Shown here piece by piece: positions 30,131 to 40,046 of a stretch of 64,000 nt of DNA. Source of the DNA: Polynucleobacter sp. TUM22923. Lineage in GTDB: Bacteria; Pseudomonadota; Gammaproteobacteria; Burkholderiales; Burkholderiaceae. Under the pieces are notes generated by a model. The model was not told the origin of the DNA and ran no database searches. It was given only the letters and a program-made list of their open reading frames with translations. The stretch covers positions 62,001-126,000 of the forward strand of contig NZ_AP027274.1 of NCBI RefSeq assembly GCF_030295705.1, read 5' to 3'. The first letter of the stretch is position 1; every line of letters begins with the position of its first letter. A program made the position numbers and the translations under genes.

Positions 30131-30613
30131 ATGAGAAAAAGTGCAATTGATGTTTGGGTCGGAATCTTTGTAGCAATAGGTTTGCTAGCGGCTTTATTTT
30201 TAGCCCTCAAGGTCGGCAATATGAATGCCGTTTCCTTTGCGCCAACCTATAAAATTTCTGCGCGTTTTGACAATATCGGTGGACTCAAGCCACGTGCGCC
30301 AGTCAAGAGTGCTGGAGTAGTGGTTGGGCGAATTGCCAATATTTCTTTTGACGATAAAACGTATCAGGCAACTGTACTGATGACTATCGAAGATGGGTAT
30401 AAGTTCCCCAAAGACTCGGCAGCGAAAATTCTGACTTCTGGCTTACTAGGTGAGCAATACATTGGCTTGGATGCAGGCGGCTCGGATGACATGCTAGCCT
30501 CGGGTGATCGCATTACGCAAACTCAGTCCGCTATTGTTTTAGAAAGCCTCATCAGTCAATTCTTATACAACAAGGCTGCTGATAGCGGCCAAGACAAGAG
30601 CGCAGCAAAATGA
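30131..30613 (+). CDS. mlaD: Phospholipid-binding MCE protein MlaD
   Basis: The 160-residue product has one N-terminal membrane helix (about 7-27, VWVGIFVAIGLLAALFLAL) and one MCE domain (FDNIGGLKPRAPVKSAGVVVGRI). MlaD forms a hexameric ring on MlaE that passes lipids to MlaC. The protein is somewhat shorter than E. coli MlaD (183). It overlaps the next gene, mlaA, by 4 bp. Confidence 0.95.
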   Translation: MRKSAIDVWVGIFVAIGLLAALFLALKVGNMNAVSFAPTYKISARFDNIGGLKPRAPVKSAGVVVGRIANISFDDKTYQATVLMTIEDGYKFPKDSAAKILTSGLLGEQYIGLDAGGSDDMLASGDRITQTQSAIVLESLISQFLYNKAADSGQDKSAAK

Positions 30614-31359
30614 TGTCATTACTGAAAAAGCTAAGGCGCATAGTATTGCTTGGCTTAGTATCGGTGATTGTGGGATGTGCATCTATTCCCGCAGGAGTGG
30701 AGCGTTCTCCGGCAGATCCTTGGGAGCCATTTAATCGATCCGTTTTTGAGTTTAACGAAGGCTTGGATGCCTACGTACTTAAGCCAGTAGTAACTGGATA
30801 TCGCTTTGTGTTGCCGGAGTTCATTCGCGATGGAGTCTATAACTTCTTCAGTAACTACAGTGATATCTACACTGCATTGCAAAACTTGCTGCAAGGTAAG
30901 CCAGCCGATGCATTTACAGACCTCATGCGGGTAGTTGTCAACACCACAATGGGTTTAGGTGGGCTAATTGATTTAGCAACCCCAGGCGGTTTACCAAAAC
31001 ATAAAGAAGACTGGGGTCAAACCTTTGGCGTATGGGGCGTACCGTCGGGGCCCTACGTAGTACTGCCATTTTTTGGACCTAGTAGTGTGCGCGATACCTT
31101 TGGTACGGGCGCTGATCTGGAGTCAGACTACTTATTTAAGTACATCAACGATATCGGTTTACGAAATAGCATTACCGGTTTACGCGTAGTCAATGGGCGA
31201 AACACTTATTACGAGGCTGGTGACTTGCTCGATGGTGCGGCAATTGATAAATACAGCTTTGTACGTGATGCCTATATTCAGCGGCGTCAGTATCAAATTA
31301 ATGAGGGGCGCGATGATGAAGAGCCCTTAGTGCCTGTGTATCAAAATCCCTATGAATAA
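30610..31359 (+). CDS. mlaA: Outer-membrane lipoprotein MlaA (VacJ)
   Basis: The 249-residue product has a signal peptide with lipobox VGC at Cys23, then the VacJ-family core (DPWEPFNRSVFEFNEGLD; GGLIDLATPGGLPKHKEDWGQTFG split across the protein). MlaA sits in the outer membrane beside porins and extracts misplaced phospholipids for MlaC. In E. coli it is encoded apart from mlaFEDCB; here it sits between mlaD and mlaC, giving one complete retrograde transport operon. The porin at 46 kb is a possible partner, by analogy only. Confidence 0.95.
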   Translation: MMSLLKKLRRIVLLGLVSVIVGCASIPAGVERSPADPWEPFNRSVFEFNEGLDAYVLKPVVTGYRFVLPEFIRDGVYNFFSNYSDIYTALQNLLQGKPADAFTDLMRVVVNTTMGLGGLIDLATPGGLPKHKEDWGQTFGVWGVPSGPYVVLPFFGPSSVRDTFGTGADLESDYLFKYINDIGLRNSITGLRVVNGRNTYYEAGDLLDGAAIDKYSFVRDAYIQRRQYQINEGRDDEEPLVPVYQNPYE

Positions 31360-31371
31360 TAATTGCCGATC

Positions 31372-31416
31372 TAAAGCGGCCGCATTTAAAGCAGCTGCAT
31401 GTAAAGCATCTAAAAT
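31372..31416. repeat. Three imperfect 15-bp tandem repeats between mlaA and mlaC
   Basis: Units TAAAGCGGCCGCATT, TAAAGCAGCTGCATG and TAAAGCATCTAAAAT run in series in the 89-bp gap. The first two match at 12 of 15 positions; the third keeps TAAAGC. The stretch is not in frame with mlaA, which ends in tandem stop codons before it. Confidence 0.75.
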
Positions 31417-31448
31417 GAACTTCGTTATAGAGTCTTGATCGAGAATAT

Positions 31449-32096
31449 ATGAAAAGCAACAAAAAAATTCAACGCTACCTTGCGACATTGCTTGCAGGCT
31501 TCTTCTTGGCATTGACCAATGCTGGCGCTCAAGTCATTGATCAGTCGACTCCCGATGGCCTGATTAAATCAGTGGTGTCCGATGTGATGGCTTCTGTTAA
31601 ATCGGACCCAGAGATTCAGAAAGGCAATATTCCTCGCATTGTCGAATTGGTTGAGAAAAAGATTCTTCCTTATGCGGATATGCGCCGCACTACTGAAATG
31701 GCCATGGGCCCAAATTGGAAAAAGGCGACCCCTGAACAGCAGGCACAATTAATAGCAGAATTTAAAAGCTTGTTGATGCGCACTTATTCGGGTGCATTGA
31801 GTCAGTTGCGAGATCAAACAATTCAATTTAAGCCCTTACGTGCAGCTCCAGACGACAAGGAAGTTATTGTCAAGACGGTTGTGCTTGGGCGAGGCGATCC
31901 GGTATCGCTTGACTATCGCCTTGAGAAAACCGCCAATGGTTGGAAAGTCTATGATATGAACATCATGGGTGTGTGGTTAGTAGAGGCTTATCGAAATCAG
32001 TTCGCCAATCAAATTAGTCAAAATGGCATCGATGGCCTAGTGAAATTTCTGCAGGACCGAAACAAGCAGCTTGCAACTGCGAAGCCCGCTAATTAA
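31449..32096 (+). CDS. mlaC: Periplasmic phospholipid shuttle MlaC
   Basis: The 215-residue product has a signal peptide (to about residue 27, ALTNAGAQ) and an MlaC/Ttg2D domain with the conserved YADMRRTTEMAMGPNWKKATPEQQ segment and WKVYDMNIMGVWLVEAYR. It carries phospholipids between MlaA in the outer membrane and MlaD in the inner membrane. The start ATG follows a weak GAGAATAT sequence. Confidence 0.94.
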   Translation: MKSNKKIQRYLATLLAGFFLALTNAGAQVIDQSTPDGLIKSVVSDVMASVKSDPEIQKGNIPRIVELVEKKILPYADMRRTTEMAMGPNWKKATPEQQAQLIAEFKSLLMRTYSGALSQLRDQTIQFKPLRAAPDDKEVIVKTVVLGRGDPVSLDYRLEKTANGWKVYDMNIMGVWLVEAYRNQFANQISQNGIDGLVKFLQDRNKQLATAKPAN

Positions 32097-32108
32097 GCCT
32101 CAATAAAA

Positions 32109-32369
32109 ATGTCATTTTTATTGCCCTCTTCAGTAACACAAGCTAATGCGGTGCAGTTGGAGAGAGACGGCTTGCTGAGCTTGACTACATCAGGATTGAT
32201 TGACTGCTCTGGCCTTAACGATTTTGATTCAACGGTATTGACCGTCTTAATCTCATGGCAAAAGAACTTGCAGGCTCGTGGTTTAAATCTAGAAATGACT
32301 GGAGCCCCAGAAAAGTTAAGGGTGCTAGCCGGTGTATACGGTGTATCGGCATTGCTCGGTTTGTCATAG
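32109..32369 (+). CDS. mlaB: STAS-domain protein MlaB
   Basis: This 86-residue protein is a lone STAS domain (LTTSGLIDCSGLNDFDSTVLTVLISW), matching MlaB, which binds MlaF and supports ATPase activity. It is the last core mla gene. A following ABC transporter gene starts 1 bp after its stop, so they belong to one transcript. Confidence 0.88.
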   Translation: MSFLLPSSVTQANAVQLERDGLLSLTTSGLIDCSGLNDFDSTVLTVLISWQKNLQARGLNLEMTGAPEKLRVLAGVYGVSALLGLS

Positions 32370-32370
32370 T

Positions 32371-33123
32371 ATGTATCCAGCAATCTCGATTAAAAGCATA
32401 TCCAAAAACTATGGCGCACTAAGGGCACTAGATCACGTTTCCCTATCAATTGAGCAAGGTGAGTTTTTTGGTTTGCTGGGACCTAATGGTGCGGGCAAAA
32501 CAACGCTGATCTCTATTTTGGCCGGTTTAGCAACTGCGGATCATGGCCATGCTGCGATTATGGGGGCAGATGTACAGAGCCATTTTCGTGAGGCTCGCCG
32601 AATGTTGGGCGTCGTGCCGCAAGAGTTAGTGTTCGACCCCTTTTTTACGGTGCGTGAAACATTGCAATTTCAGTCGGGTTACTTTGGTATCCGAAATAAT
32701 GATGCTTGGATTGATGAGATCATGGCAAATCTTGATCTGGTTAATAAGGCGGATAGTAATATGCGCTCTTTATCCGGCGGTATGAAACGACGGGTTCTGG
32801 TTGCGCAGGCGCTGGTGCATAGACCGCCAGTCATCATTTTAGATGAGCCTACAGCAGGGGTCGATGTGGAGTTACGTCAATCCCTGTGGCAATTTATTAG
32901 CCGTCTTAATCAAGACGGTCACACGATTGTGTTGACAACGCATTACCTGGAAGAGGCCGAAGCACTCTGCCAGCGTATTGCAATGCTCAAGCAAGGAAAA
33001 ATTGTTGCTCTAGACACCACTCAAAATTTACTTAGTCAGTACGGCTCAATTAAAAAAGACGGTGAAGGTAAAACCGATCTTGAGGATGTTTTTGTCAATA
33101 TTATGTCGGGTAGCGTATTGTGA
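32371..33123 (+). CDS. ABC transporter ATP-binding protein (YadG-like)
   Basis: I start at ATG 32371 (MYPAISIKS), one base after mlaB; the open frame to 32332 is the overlap with mlaB. The 250-residue ATPase has Walker A GPNGAGKTT, signature SLSGGMKRRVLVAQAL and Walker B VIILDEPTAGVD. It resembles the ABC-2 exporter ATPases of the YadG/NodI group. Its permease follows with a 4-bp overlap. The substrate is unknown; the place between mlaB and ibaG suggests an envelope role. Confidence 0.9.
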   Translation: MYPAISIKSISKNYGALRALDHVSLSIEQGEFFGLLGPNGAGKTTLISILAGLATADHGHAAIMGADVQSHFREARRMLGVVPQELVFDPFFTVRETLQFQSGYFGIRNNDAWIDEIMANLDLVNKADSNMRSLSGGMKRRVLVAQALVHRPPVIILDEPTAGVDVELRQSLWQFISRLNQDGHTIVLTTHYLEEAEALCQRIAMLKQGKIVALDTTQNLLSQYGSIKKDGEGKTDLEDVFVNIMSGSVL

Positions 33124-33908
33124 AAAAGATTCTTATGCCCCCTGCTTTAATTTACAGCAGCGGATTTCCGATGCTCTTGCGTAAAGAAATTAAACGTTTT
33201 TATAAGGTAGGATTTCAGACGGTTGCAGCGCCGGTCTTGACAGCTATTTTGTACCTGATGATTTTCGGTCAAGTATTGGAAGGTAGAGAAATTTATGGCC
33301 GCTTGAGCTATTCAACCTTCTTAATTCCTGGTTTAGTCATGATGAGCGTTCTCCAAAACGCTTTTGCCAACACCTCTTCATCTTTGATTCAGTCAAAAGT
33401 GACTGGTAACTTGGTATTCGTACTATTGGCACCCTTTAGCCATTTAGAGTTTTATGCTGCTTATGTACTGGCCGCAGTATTTCGTGGGGTCGTCGTCGGA
33501 TTTGGTGTGTTGGCCATTACTGCGCTGTATGCACCGCCTGCATTTGAATACCCACTGTGGATTTTGACATTTGCATTTTTGGGTGCAGCCATATTAGGAA
33601 GTATGGGCCTCATTGCTGGTATCTGGGCTGATAAATATGATCAATTAGCCGCCTTTCAGAACTTTATTATCATGCCGGCAACAATGTTGTCAGGCGTCTT
33701 TTATTCGATACATTCCCTGCCCGCTGCTTGGCAAACTGTTTCCCATTTCAATCCTTTTTTCTACATGATTGATGGATTTCGTTTCGGCTTCTTTGGCGTT
33801 TCTGATATTTCGCCTTGGAGAAGTCTTGTGATCATTGTTTGTTTTTTTGTCTTAGTCTCAGCCGTAGCTTTGCGTTTATTACAAAAAGGCTACAAACTTA
33901 GAAGTTAA
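33120..33908 (+). CDS. ABC-2 type transporter permease (YadH-like)
   Basis: The 262-residue protein starts with GTG overlapping the stop of the ATPase gene. It has six hydrophobic segments and ABC-2 permease features (YSTFLIPGLVMMSVLQNAFANTSSSL split; PATMLSGVFYSIHSLP; FFYMIDGFRFGFFG). Together with the preceding ATPase it forms an exporter of the YadGH/NodIJ type with unknown substrate. Confidence 0.9.
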   Translation: MKKILMPPALIYSSGFPMLLRKEIKRFYKVGFQTVAAPVLTAILYLMIFGQVLEGREIYGRLSYSTFLIPGLVMMSVLQNAFANTSSSLIQSKVTGNLVFVLLAPFSHLEFYAAYVLAAVFRGVVVGFGVLAITALYAPPAFEYPLWILTFAFLGAAILGSMGLIAGIWADKYDQLAAFQNFIIMPATMLSGVFYSIHSLPAAWQTVSHFNPFFYMIDGFRFGFFGVSDISPWRSLVIIVCFFVLVSAVALRLLQKGYKLRS

Positions 33909-33974
33909 CGCGTCATTGTCTGTGTACTGAATAAAGAATCACCAATACAAAATAATTCGTAATTAGGAGAAAGT

Positions 33975-34223
33975 ATGTTGCCCACCCCAGAACAAATTGA
34001 GGGATATATCCAGCAAGGTATTACTTGCACGCATATTCAGGTTGAAGGTGATGGCCAGCATTTTTTTGCCACGATTGTGAGCCCTGAGTTTGCAGGTAAG
34101 CGATTAATTCAGCGCCATCAATTAGTCTATGCTGCAATGGGCGATCGCATGAAAGCCGAAGTGCACGCCCTTTCTATCAAGGCTTTTACACCTGAAGAGT
34201 TTTCCCAAAACTCCACAGCCTAA
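33975..34223 (+). CDS. ibaG: BolA-family protein IbaG
   Basis: The 82-residue product matches the short BolA relatives (HIQVEGDGQHFFATIVSPEFAGK...RHQLVYAAMGDRM), with a conserved histidine and cysteine usable for Fe-S cluster binding with monothiol glutaredoxin. A CGFS glutaredoxin (grxD) is encoded at 60.4 kb. ibaG directly before murA is the conserved order also seen in E. coli behind mlaB. AGGAGA precedes the ATG. Confidence 0.9.
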   Translation: MLPTPEQIEGYIQQGITCTHIQVEGDGQHFFATIVSPEFAGKRLIQRHQLVYAAMGDRMKAEVHALSIKAFTPEEFSQNSTA

Positions 34224-34264
34224 AGTATCTGTTGTAAACGATTAGTTTTTACTGGAATCAATTC

Positions 34265-35539
34265 ATGGACAAATTAAGTATGGTGGGCGGTACTCCGCTC
34301 AAGGGCGAAGTACTGATTGCTGGGGCTAAAAATGCCGCACTCCCGATTTTGTGCGCTTGCCTATTAACCGATCAAGCTATCGTATTGCGTAACGTCCCAG
34401 ATTTGCAGGATGTGCGCACTATGCTCAAGCTCTTACAAGAGATCGGTGTCAAAGTATCCTTCCCAGATGAGGCCAATCGAACGCATGTAGTGCTCCATGC
34501 GGCGGATATCAAGAGCTCTGAAGCCACCTATGAGATGGTGAAAACCATGCGGGCTTCGATATTGGTGCTCGGCCCTTTGCTAGCCAGAATGCATAGCGCT
34601 AAAGTGTCGCTGCCCGGAGGTTGCGCTATTGGTGCGCGTCCAGTAGATCAGCACATTAAAGGCTTAAAGGCGATGGGGGCGACCATTCAAATTCAGAGTG
34701 GTTATATTCAGGCAGAAATGAAGCCGCCCCTAGAGCGCTTGCAGGGAGCTTCAATATTGACGGACATGATTACCGTTACGGGTACTGAAAATTTACTAAT
34801 GGCCGCCACTCTCGCGAGCGGCACTACTATTTTAGAAAATGCTGCACGGGAACCTGAAGTAGGGGACTTGGCTGAACTGCTGGTGAAGATGGGCGCCAAG
34901 ATTACAGGCATTGGCAGTGACCGCCTCGTCATTCAAGGGGTTGAGAAACTGCATAGTGCTGAGCATACAGTCATCGCTGACCGTATTGAGACGGGTACGT
35001 TTTTATGTGCAGTTGCGGCCACTGGTGGGGAGGTGCTGGTAAAACATTGCCGTCCAGATACGCTAGATGCTGTTCTGGCTAAATTAAAAGAAGTTGGTTT
35101 AGAGATGGAAGTAGGGCCCGATTGGATTAAGGCCTCTATGAAGGGGCGTCCTAAAGCCGTTAATTTCCGTACTTCTGAGTACCCTGCCTTTCCGACGGAT
35201 ATGCAAGCGCAGCTCATGGCAGTCAATGCAATCGCTAGTGGCACTGCCACCATTACTGAAACCATCTTTGAAAATCGTTTCATGCATGTTCAAGAGATGA
35301 ATCGTTTGGGGGCGGATATTGCGATTGAAGGCAATACCGCTGTAGTCCAAGGCGTTGAAAAGCTTTCTGGTGCAGTGGTGATGGCAACGGATTTACGGGC
35401 ATCGGCCAGTTTGGTCATTGCCGGTTTGGCCGCTCAAGGCGAAACGCAAGTAGACCGTATTTACCACTTGGACCGCGGATATGATCGGATGGAGCAAAAA
35501 CTGACTTTATTAGGGGCTCAGATCAAGCGAGTTCATTAA
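34265..35539 (+). CDS. murA: UDP-N-acetylglucosamine 1-carboxyvinyltransferase
   Basis: The 424-residue product has the EPSP-synthase fold repeats and the catalytic cysteine in [14 protein letters not shown], the residue attacked by fosfomycin. It transfers enolpyruvate to UDP-GlcNAc, the first committed step in peptidoglycan synthesis. Length is normal. Start ATG 34265 gives [16 protein letters not shown]. The next gene, hisG, begins 20 bp after its stop, so murA may lead the histidine operon transcript. Confidence 0.97.
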   Translation: MDKLSMVGGTPLKGEVLIAGAKNAALPILCACLLTDQAIVLRNVPDLQDVRTMLKLLQEIGVKVSFPDEANRTHVVLHAADIKSSEATYEMVKTMRASILVLGPLLARMHSAKVSLPGGCAIGARPVDQHIKGLKAMGATIQIQSGYIQAEMKPPLERLQGASILTDMITVTGTENLLMAATLASGTTILENAAREPEVGDLAELLVKMGAKITGIGSDRLVIQGVEKLHSAEHTVIADRIETGTFLCAVAATGGEVLVKHCRPDTLDAVLAKLKEVGLEMEVGPDWIKASMKGRPKAVNFRTSEYPAFPTDMQAQLMAVNAIASGTATITETIFENRFMHVQEMNRLGADIAIEGNTAVVQGVEKLSGAVVMATDLRASASLVIAGLAAQGETQVDRIYHLDRGYDRMEQKLTLLGAQIKRVH

Positions 35540-35559
35540 GCCTGATAGATAATTAAGAC

Positions 35560-36186
35560 ATGAAGTTAACTTTAGCCCTTTCAAAGGGGCGCATCTTTGA
35601 AGAAACTGCCGAGATCTTATCCAAGATCGGTATTCGTCCGCTTGAAGATCCTGAAAAATCACGCAAACTGATTATTGAAACCTCCAACCCCGATGTGCGT
35701 TTAATTATTGTGCGTGCTTCGGATGTGCCTACCTACGTTCAATTTGGTGGGGCAGATTTTGGGGTGGCTGGCTTAGATGTATTAATGGAAAACGGAACGG
35801 ATGGTTTGTATGTGCCATTTGATCTCAATATTGCCAAATGTCGCATGTCAGTAGCGGTAAAAGAGGGCTTTGACTATGCGGCCGCTGTAAAACAAGGCTC
35901 TCGTTTAAAAGTAGCCACTAAGTATGTCAATTGCGCTCGCGAGCATTTTGCGAACAAGGGCGTACACATTGATACGATTCATTTGTATGGATCGATGGAG
36001 TTAGCCCCTTTAGTTGGTTTAGCCGATGCAATCGTCGATTTAGTTTCTACCGGAAATACTTTGCGCGCCAATGGCTTAATTGAAGTTGAGTCTATTGCAG
36101 ATATCAGCGCACGACTGGTAGTCAATCAGGCCTCATATAAACGTAAACGTGCTCAGTTGCAGCCCTTCTTTGAGTTGCTTAAATAA
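35560..36186 (+). CDS. hisG: ATP phosphoribosyltransferase, short form
   Basis: The 208-residue protein has HisG motifs ([47 protein letters not shown]). It catalyses the first step of histidine synthesis. At about 208 residues it lacks the C-terminal ACT-like regulatory domain, so it is the HisG(S) form that works with a HisZ subunit; hisZ is not in this window. hisD starts 1 bp after its stop. Confidence 0.96.
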   Translation: MKLTLALSKGRIFEETAEILSKIGIRPLEDPEKSRKLIIETSNPDVRLIIVRASDVPTYVQFGGADFGVAGLDVLMENGTDGLYVPFDLNIAKCRMSVAVKEGFDYAAAVKQGSRLKVATKYVNCAREHFANKGVHIDTIHLYGSMELAPLVGLADAIVDLVSTGNTLRANGLIEVESIADISARLVVNQASYKRKRAQLQPFFELLK

Positions 36187-36187
36187 T

Positions 36188-37507
36188 ATGTCTACAGCAG
36201 TTAAAGTAAAACGCCTGAATAGTAGTGATTTAGGATTCAAAGAAATTCTGTTGTCTAGCCTTTCTTTGCCGATGGCTGATGATGAGGCGATTGATGCAGC
36301 AGTCGTGAAGATTTTGGCGCAAGTGCAAGCCCATGGAGATGCTGCTGTTTTGAATTACACAAAACAGTTCGATCGTTTGAGTGTTGCTAGCGTTACTGAA
36401 TTAGAAATTTCTAAGCAAGAGTTACAGCGGGCCTATGAGGGCTTAGCAGCAGAGCAGAGGACTGCCTTAGAGATTGCTGCGCAACGGGTACGCGCGTATC
36501 ACGAGCGACAAAAGATTGAAACCGGTTGCCACTCTTGGGAATATACCGAGCCTGATGGCACTCGTTTAGGCCAGAAAGCCACTGCACTGGATCGTGTGGG
36601 CATTTATGTACCTGGTGGCAAAGCGGCTTATCCGTCATCGGTACTAATGAATGCGATTCCAGCAAAGGTTGCTGGAGTATCTGAAGTGATCATGGTTGTA
36701 CCCACACCAGACGGAACACGAAACCCGCTTGTCCTGGCTGCGGCTTGGTTAGCTGGGGTAGACCGTGTCTTTACGATTGGTGGTGCGCAGGCCGTAGGTG
36801 CCTTAGCTTATGGCACCAAAACCATTCCTGCTGTTGATAAGATTGTGGGTCCTGGTAATGCCTATGTGGCAGCAGCCAAGCGTAGAGTCTTTGGTACTGT
36901 CGGTATTGACATGATTGCCGGCCCATCAGAAATTTTAGTGCTCTGTGATGGTTCAAGTAATCCGGATTGGATTGCGATGGATTTATTTTCGCAGGCTGAA
37001 CATGATGAATTAGCGCAGTCTATTTTGCTTTGCCCCGACGCCAGTTTCATTGAGCGCGTACAAATGAGCATCAATCAATTATTACCAGAGATGCCTCGCA
37101 AGAAGGTGATTGAGACCTCGCTTACCAATCGTGCGCTATTGATTGAAGTTAAAGATATGGCAGAGGCTTGTGATATTGCCAATCAGATTGCTGCTGAGCA
37201 TTTAGAGATTTGTACGACTGATCCACGCCAGTGGGCAGAACAGATTCGGCATGCCGGCGCTATTTTTATGGGCAACTACACAAGCGAATCCTTAGGCGAT
37301 TATTGTGCTGGCCCTAATCATGTTTTACCAACGGCCCGTACTGCGCGCTTTTCTTCGCCTTTAGGTGTTTACGATTTTATTAAGCGTTCGAGCATGATTG
37401 AGGTTAGCGAAGCAGGTGCCCAAACCTTGGGCGCAGTAGCAAGCACTTTAGCGCATGGTGAAGGTCTTCAAGCCCATGCCCGTGCAGCTGAAATGCGTCT
37501 GAAGTAA
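36188..37507 (+). CDS. hisD: Histidinol dehydrogenase
   Basis: I start at ATG 36188 ([11 protein letters not shown]), 439 residues; the extended frame from 36149 is inside hisG. Family motifs are [47 protein letters not shown] and the C-terminal [16 protein letters not shown]. It makes the final two oxidations from histidinol to histidine, zinc-dependent. The stop lies 6 bp from the stop of convergent hisC. Confidence 0.96.
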   Translation: MSTAVKVKRLNSSDLGFKEILLSSLSLPMADDEAIDAAVVKILAQVQAHGDAAVLNYTKQFDRLSVASVTELEISKQELQRAYEGLAAEQRTALEIAAQRVRAYHERQKIETGCHSWEYTEPDGTRLGQKATALDRVGIYVPGGKAAYPSSVLMNAIPAKVAGVSEVIMVVPTPDGTRNPLVLAAAWLAGVDRVFTIGGAQAVGALAYGTKTIPAVDKIVGPGNAYVAAAKRRVFGTVGIDMIAGPSEILVLCDGSSNPDWIAMDLFSQAEHDELAQSILLCPDASFIERVQMSINQLLPEMPRKKVIETSLTNRALLIEVKDMAEACDIANQIAAEHLEICTTDPRQWAEQIRHAGAIFMGNYTSESLGDYCAGPNHVLPTARTARFSSPLGVYDFIKRSSMIEVSEAGAQTLGAVASTLAHGEGLQAHARAAEMRLK

Positions 37508-37519
37508 TTACACTTAGAC
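37497..37519. other. Small hairpin spanning the hisD and hisC stop codons
   Basis: GTCT (37497-37500), bulged G, AAGT (37502-37505), a 6-nt loop, ACTT (37512-37515) and AGAC (37516-37519) can pair. It lies across both stop codons of the convergent genes. It has no T-tract, so termination activity is doubtful. Confidence 0.3.
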
Positions 37520-38581
37520 CAGAATTTCTTTCAAGGCAGCAATCAACGTATTTGTTTGATCATCGGTGCCAATGGTAATGCGAAGGAACTCTTCAATACG
37601 GGGCAGTTTAAAGTGGCGCACGATGATGCCGCGATCACGTAAGGCTTGATACAGCTTTGCTCCCGCATGCTTTGGGTGACACGTAAAAATAAAGTTAGCC
37701 GTGGACGGCAAGGTTTCAAAACCCAGACTTGCTAATGCTTGTACTAAGTGTTCGCGGGTCTGAATGACCTTGGCACAGGTTGACTCTAAGTGCGCCTGAT
37801 CTTCAATAGCAGCGATTGCACCCGCTTGGGCTAACTTACCTAGCGGGTAGGAATTAAAACTATTTTTGACTCGCTCAAGGCCCTCAATCAAGTCGGTGTG
37901 ACCTACCGCAAAGCCCACACGTAAGCCTGCTAAAGCGCGGGATTTAGAGAGGGTGTGCACGACAAGTAAGTTCTCTGGACAAGCTGATCCACGCAAGAGC
38001 GGAATGCAAGATTCGGTTCCATAGTCCACATAAGCCTCATCAATGACCACTACTGAATCACGATTGCGGCTTAACAAGGCCTCAATTTCTGTTCTGGGAA
38101 TGGATCGCCCAGTAGGGGCATTGGGGTTGGGAAAAATGATGCCCCCACTAGGAACCTTGAAATCCGCAGGATGCACCGCAAAGTCTGAGCCCAATGGAAT
38201 CGTCTGATAGTCAATGCCAAATAGTTTGCAGTACACCGGGTAGAAGCTATAGGTGATGTCGGGGAATTGAACTGGCTTGGCTTGCTTAAGGAGCCCTAAA
38301 AAGGTGTGAGCAAGCACTTCATCCGAGCCATTACCGACAAAAACCTGCTTTGGGTCCAAACCATGCAAAGTGGCAATAGCCTCTTTTAGGGCGATACCTT
38401 CAGGGTCGGGATAGAGCCTTAAATCGTTATTATTGTGCTGCTCAATGGCCGCCAGTGCCTTGGGTGATGGGCCGTAAGGGCTCTCATTGGTGTTGAGTTT
38501 TACCAGTCGCTCCATTTGCGGTTGTTCTCCGGGAACGTATGGAGTGAGGGTGTGAACAACGGGGTTCCAAAAACGGCTCAT
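37514..38581 (-). CDS. hisC: Histidinol-phosphate aminotransferase (inverted within the his cluster)
   Basis: The 355-residue fold-type I PLP enzyme has the HisC marks [33 protein letters not shown], and the PLP lysine in [15 protein letters not shown]. It transaminates imidazole-acetol phosphate. It lies between hisD and hisB, where betaproteobacterial operons carry hisC, but on the opposite strand to every other his gene here. It therefore needs its own promoter, probably in the 113-bp gap shared with hisB. Confidence 0.95.
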   Translation of the reverse strand: MSRFWNPVVHTLTPYVPGEQPQMERLVKLNTNESPYGPSPKALAAIEQHNNNDLRLYPDPEGIALKEAIATLHGLDPKQVFVGNGSDEVLAHTFLGLLKQAKPVQFPDITYSFYPVYCKLFGIDYQTIPLGSDFAVHPADFKVPSGGIIFPNPNAPTGRSIPRTEIEALLSRNRDSVVVIDEAYVDYGTESCIPLLRGSACPENLLVVHTLSKSRALAGLRVGFAVGHTDLIEGLERVKNSFNSYPLGKLAQAGAIAAIEDQAHLESTCAKVIQTREHLVQALASLGFETLPSTANFIFTCHPKHAGAKLYQALRDRGIIVRHFKLPRIEEFLRITIGTDDQTNTLIAALKEILV

Positions 38582-38694
38582 GAGGGACTCTGGTCAAAAA
38601 TCAGCAGGTAAGTAAAAAATGCAGTAATTAATTCAGCATTAGAAATGATATTATGAGGCTTCAATCAACACTTCGCCTCGCGGCGCACGTAAGC

Positions 38695-39282
38695 ATGCGG
38701 CAAGCCGACGTTACCCGAAACACTTCGGAAACCAAAATTCAAATTGTCATCAATTTAGATGGCTCAGGAAAAGCTGAGCTCGCCTCCGGCGTTCCTTTTT
38801 TAGACCATATGCTGGATCAAATTGCCCGTCACGGCATGATTGACCTCAAAGTGATCGCTACAGGCGATACGCATATTGATGATCATCACACTGTCGAGGA
38901 TGTGGGTATTACCCTGGGTCAGGCCTTTGCGAAGGCAGTAGGCGACAAAGCGGGTATCACCCGTTACGGGCATTCCTATGTGCCTTTAGATGAGACTTTA
39001 TCTCGGGTAGTCATTGATTTTTCAGGTCGCCCTGGCCTGGAATTTAATGTTCCTTTTACGCGAGCACGGGTCGGTGACTTTGATGTGGACCTCAGTATTG
39101 AGTTCTTCCGCGGCTTTGTGAATCATGCTGGTGTGACACTGCACATTGATAATTTGCGGGGAATCAATGCCCATCACCAAATTGAGACCGTATTCAAAGC
39201 CTTTGGTCGCGCACTTCGGATGGCCTTGGAAATCGATCCACGGGCAGCAGGCGTCGTTCCTTCCACTAAGGGTAGTCTGTAA
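38695..39282 (+). CDS. hisB: Imidazoleglycerol-phosphate dehydratase
   Basis: I choose ATG 38695 ([14 protein letters not shown]), 195 residues, because this matches the usual family start; the frame is open to 38653. Metal-binding histidines are in [11 protein letters not shown] and [15 protein letters not shown]. It is the monofunctional IGPD form, without the phosphatase domain of E. coli HisB. It is divergent from hisC; a TATTAT at 38649-38654 could be its -10 box, though no good -35 is seen. Confidence 0.94.
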   Translation: MRQADVTRNTSETKIQIVINLDGSGKAELASGVPFLDHMLDQIARHGMIDLKVIATGDTHIDDHHTVEDVGITLGQAFAKAVGDKAGITRYGHSYVPLDETLSRVVIDFSGRPGLEFNVPFTRARVGDFDVDLSIEFFRGFVNHAGVTLHIDNLRGINAHHQIETVFKAFGRALRMALEIDPRAAGVVPSTKGSL

Positions 39283-39352
39283 TTTAGGGTGCTTCTAGTA
39301 TTTTTACTGGAAGACTGAAGACTGCTAAAGCATAAGAAAACACAGGTTCACT

Positions 39353-40015
39353 TTGGCACAAACCATTGCAATTGTTGATTACGGAATGGGTAATTTGCGT
39401 TCTGTTTATCAAGCATTCCACCATGTGGCCCCGGATGCTAACGTGGTGATTGCTAGCAAGCCAGAGGAGATCAGCGCATCCGATCGGGTAGTGTTGCCTG
39501 GTCAAGGCGCTATGCCTGACTGTATGAAGCATCTCCAAGAATCGGGCCTGCTGGAAGTATTGCTAGAAGCAGCTAAAAACAAGCCATTATTAGGCGTCTG
39601 TGTTGGTGAGCAGATGATGTTTGATCAAAGTGCCGAAGTGCGCACGAATGCCAAACAACCCTGGACTCCCTGCCTAGGGCTTATTCCAGGCGAAGTTCAG
39701 CGTTTTGCATTAACGGGCAGGCGTCAACCCGATGGATCGGTTTACAAGGTTCCGCATATGGGCTGGAATCAAGTGCGTCAAGATAGAGCACATCCTTTGT
39801 GGGATGGCATTCCGGACCTCACTAGCTTTTATTTTGTTCATAGTTACTATGTTGTGCCGCAGCGTAAAGAAGACATTGTGGGCTCAACCGAATACGGTGA
39901 TTGGTTTACTTCTGCCGTAGCAAGGGATAATATTTTTGCGACGCAGTTTCATCCAGAAAAAAGTGCAGAATACGGATTAAAGCTCTATCAAAATTTTGTT
40001 TCTTGGCAACCTTAA
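39353..40015 (+). CDS. hisH: Imidazole glycerol phosphate synthase, glutaminase subunit
   Basis: The 220-residue product begins with a TTG codon at 39353 ([17 protein letters not shown]); the first in-frame ATG falls inside the conserved GMGN motif, so TTG must be the start. CACAGG lies about 8 nt upstream. The class I amidotransferase triad is visible: Cys in [10 protein letters not shown], and His/Glu in FHPEKS. It supplies ammonia to HisF. Confidence 0.94.
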   Translation: MAQTIAIVDYGMGNLRSVYQAFHHVAPDANVVIASKPEEISASDRVVLPGQGAMPDCMKHLQESGLLEVLLEAAKNKPLLGVCVGEQMMFDQSAEVRTNAKQPWTPCLGLIPGEVQRFALTGRRQPDGSVYKVPHMGWNQVRQDRAHPLWDGIPDLTSFYFVHSYYVVPQRKEDIVGSTEYGDWFTSAVARDNIFATQFHPEKSAEYGLKLYQNFVSWQP

Positions 40016-40046
40016 TATTTCTATAACGTTTACTTAACGCGCTGCT

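Noticed and set aside
37497..37519. Bidirectional terminator between hisD and hisC
   Set aside because: The stem has a bulge and no T-tract on either strand, so it is listed only as a hairpin, not as a terminator.
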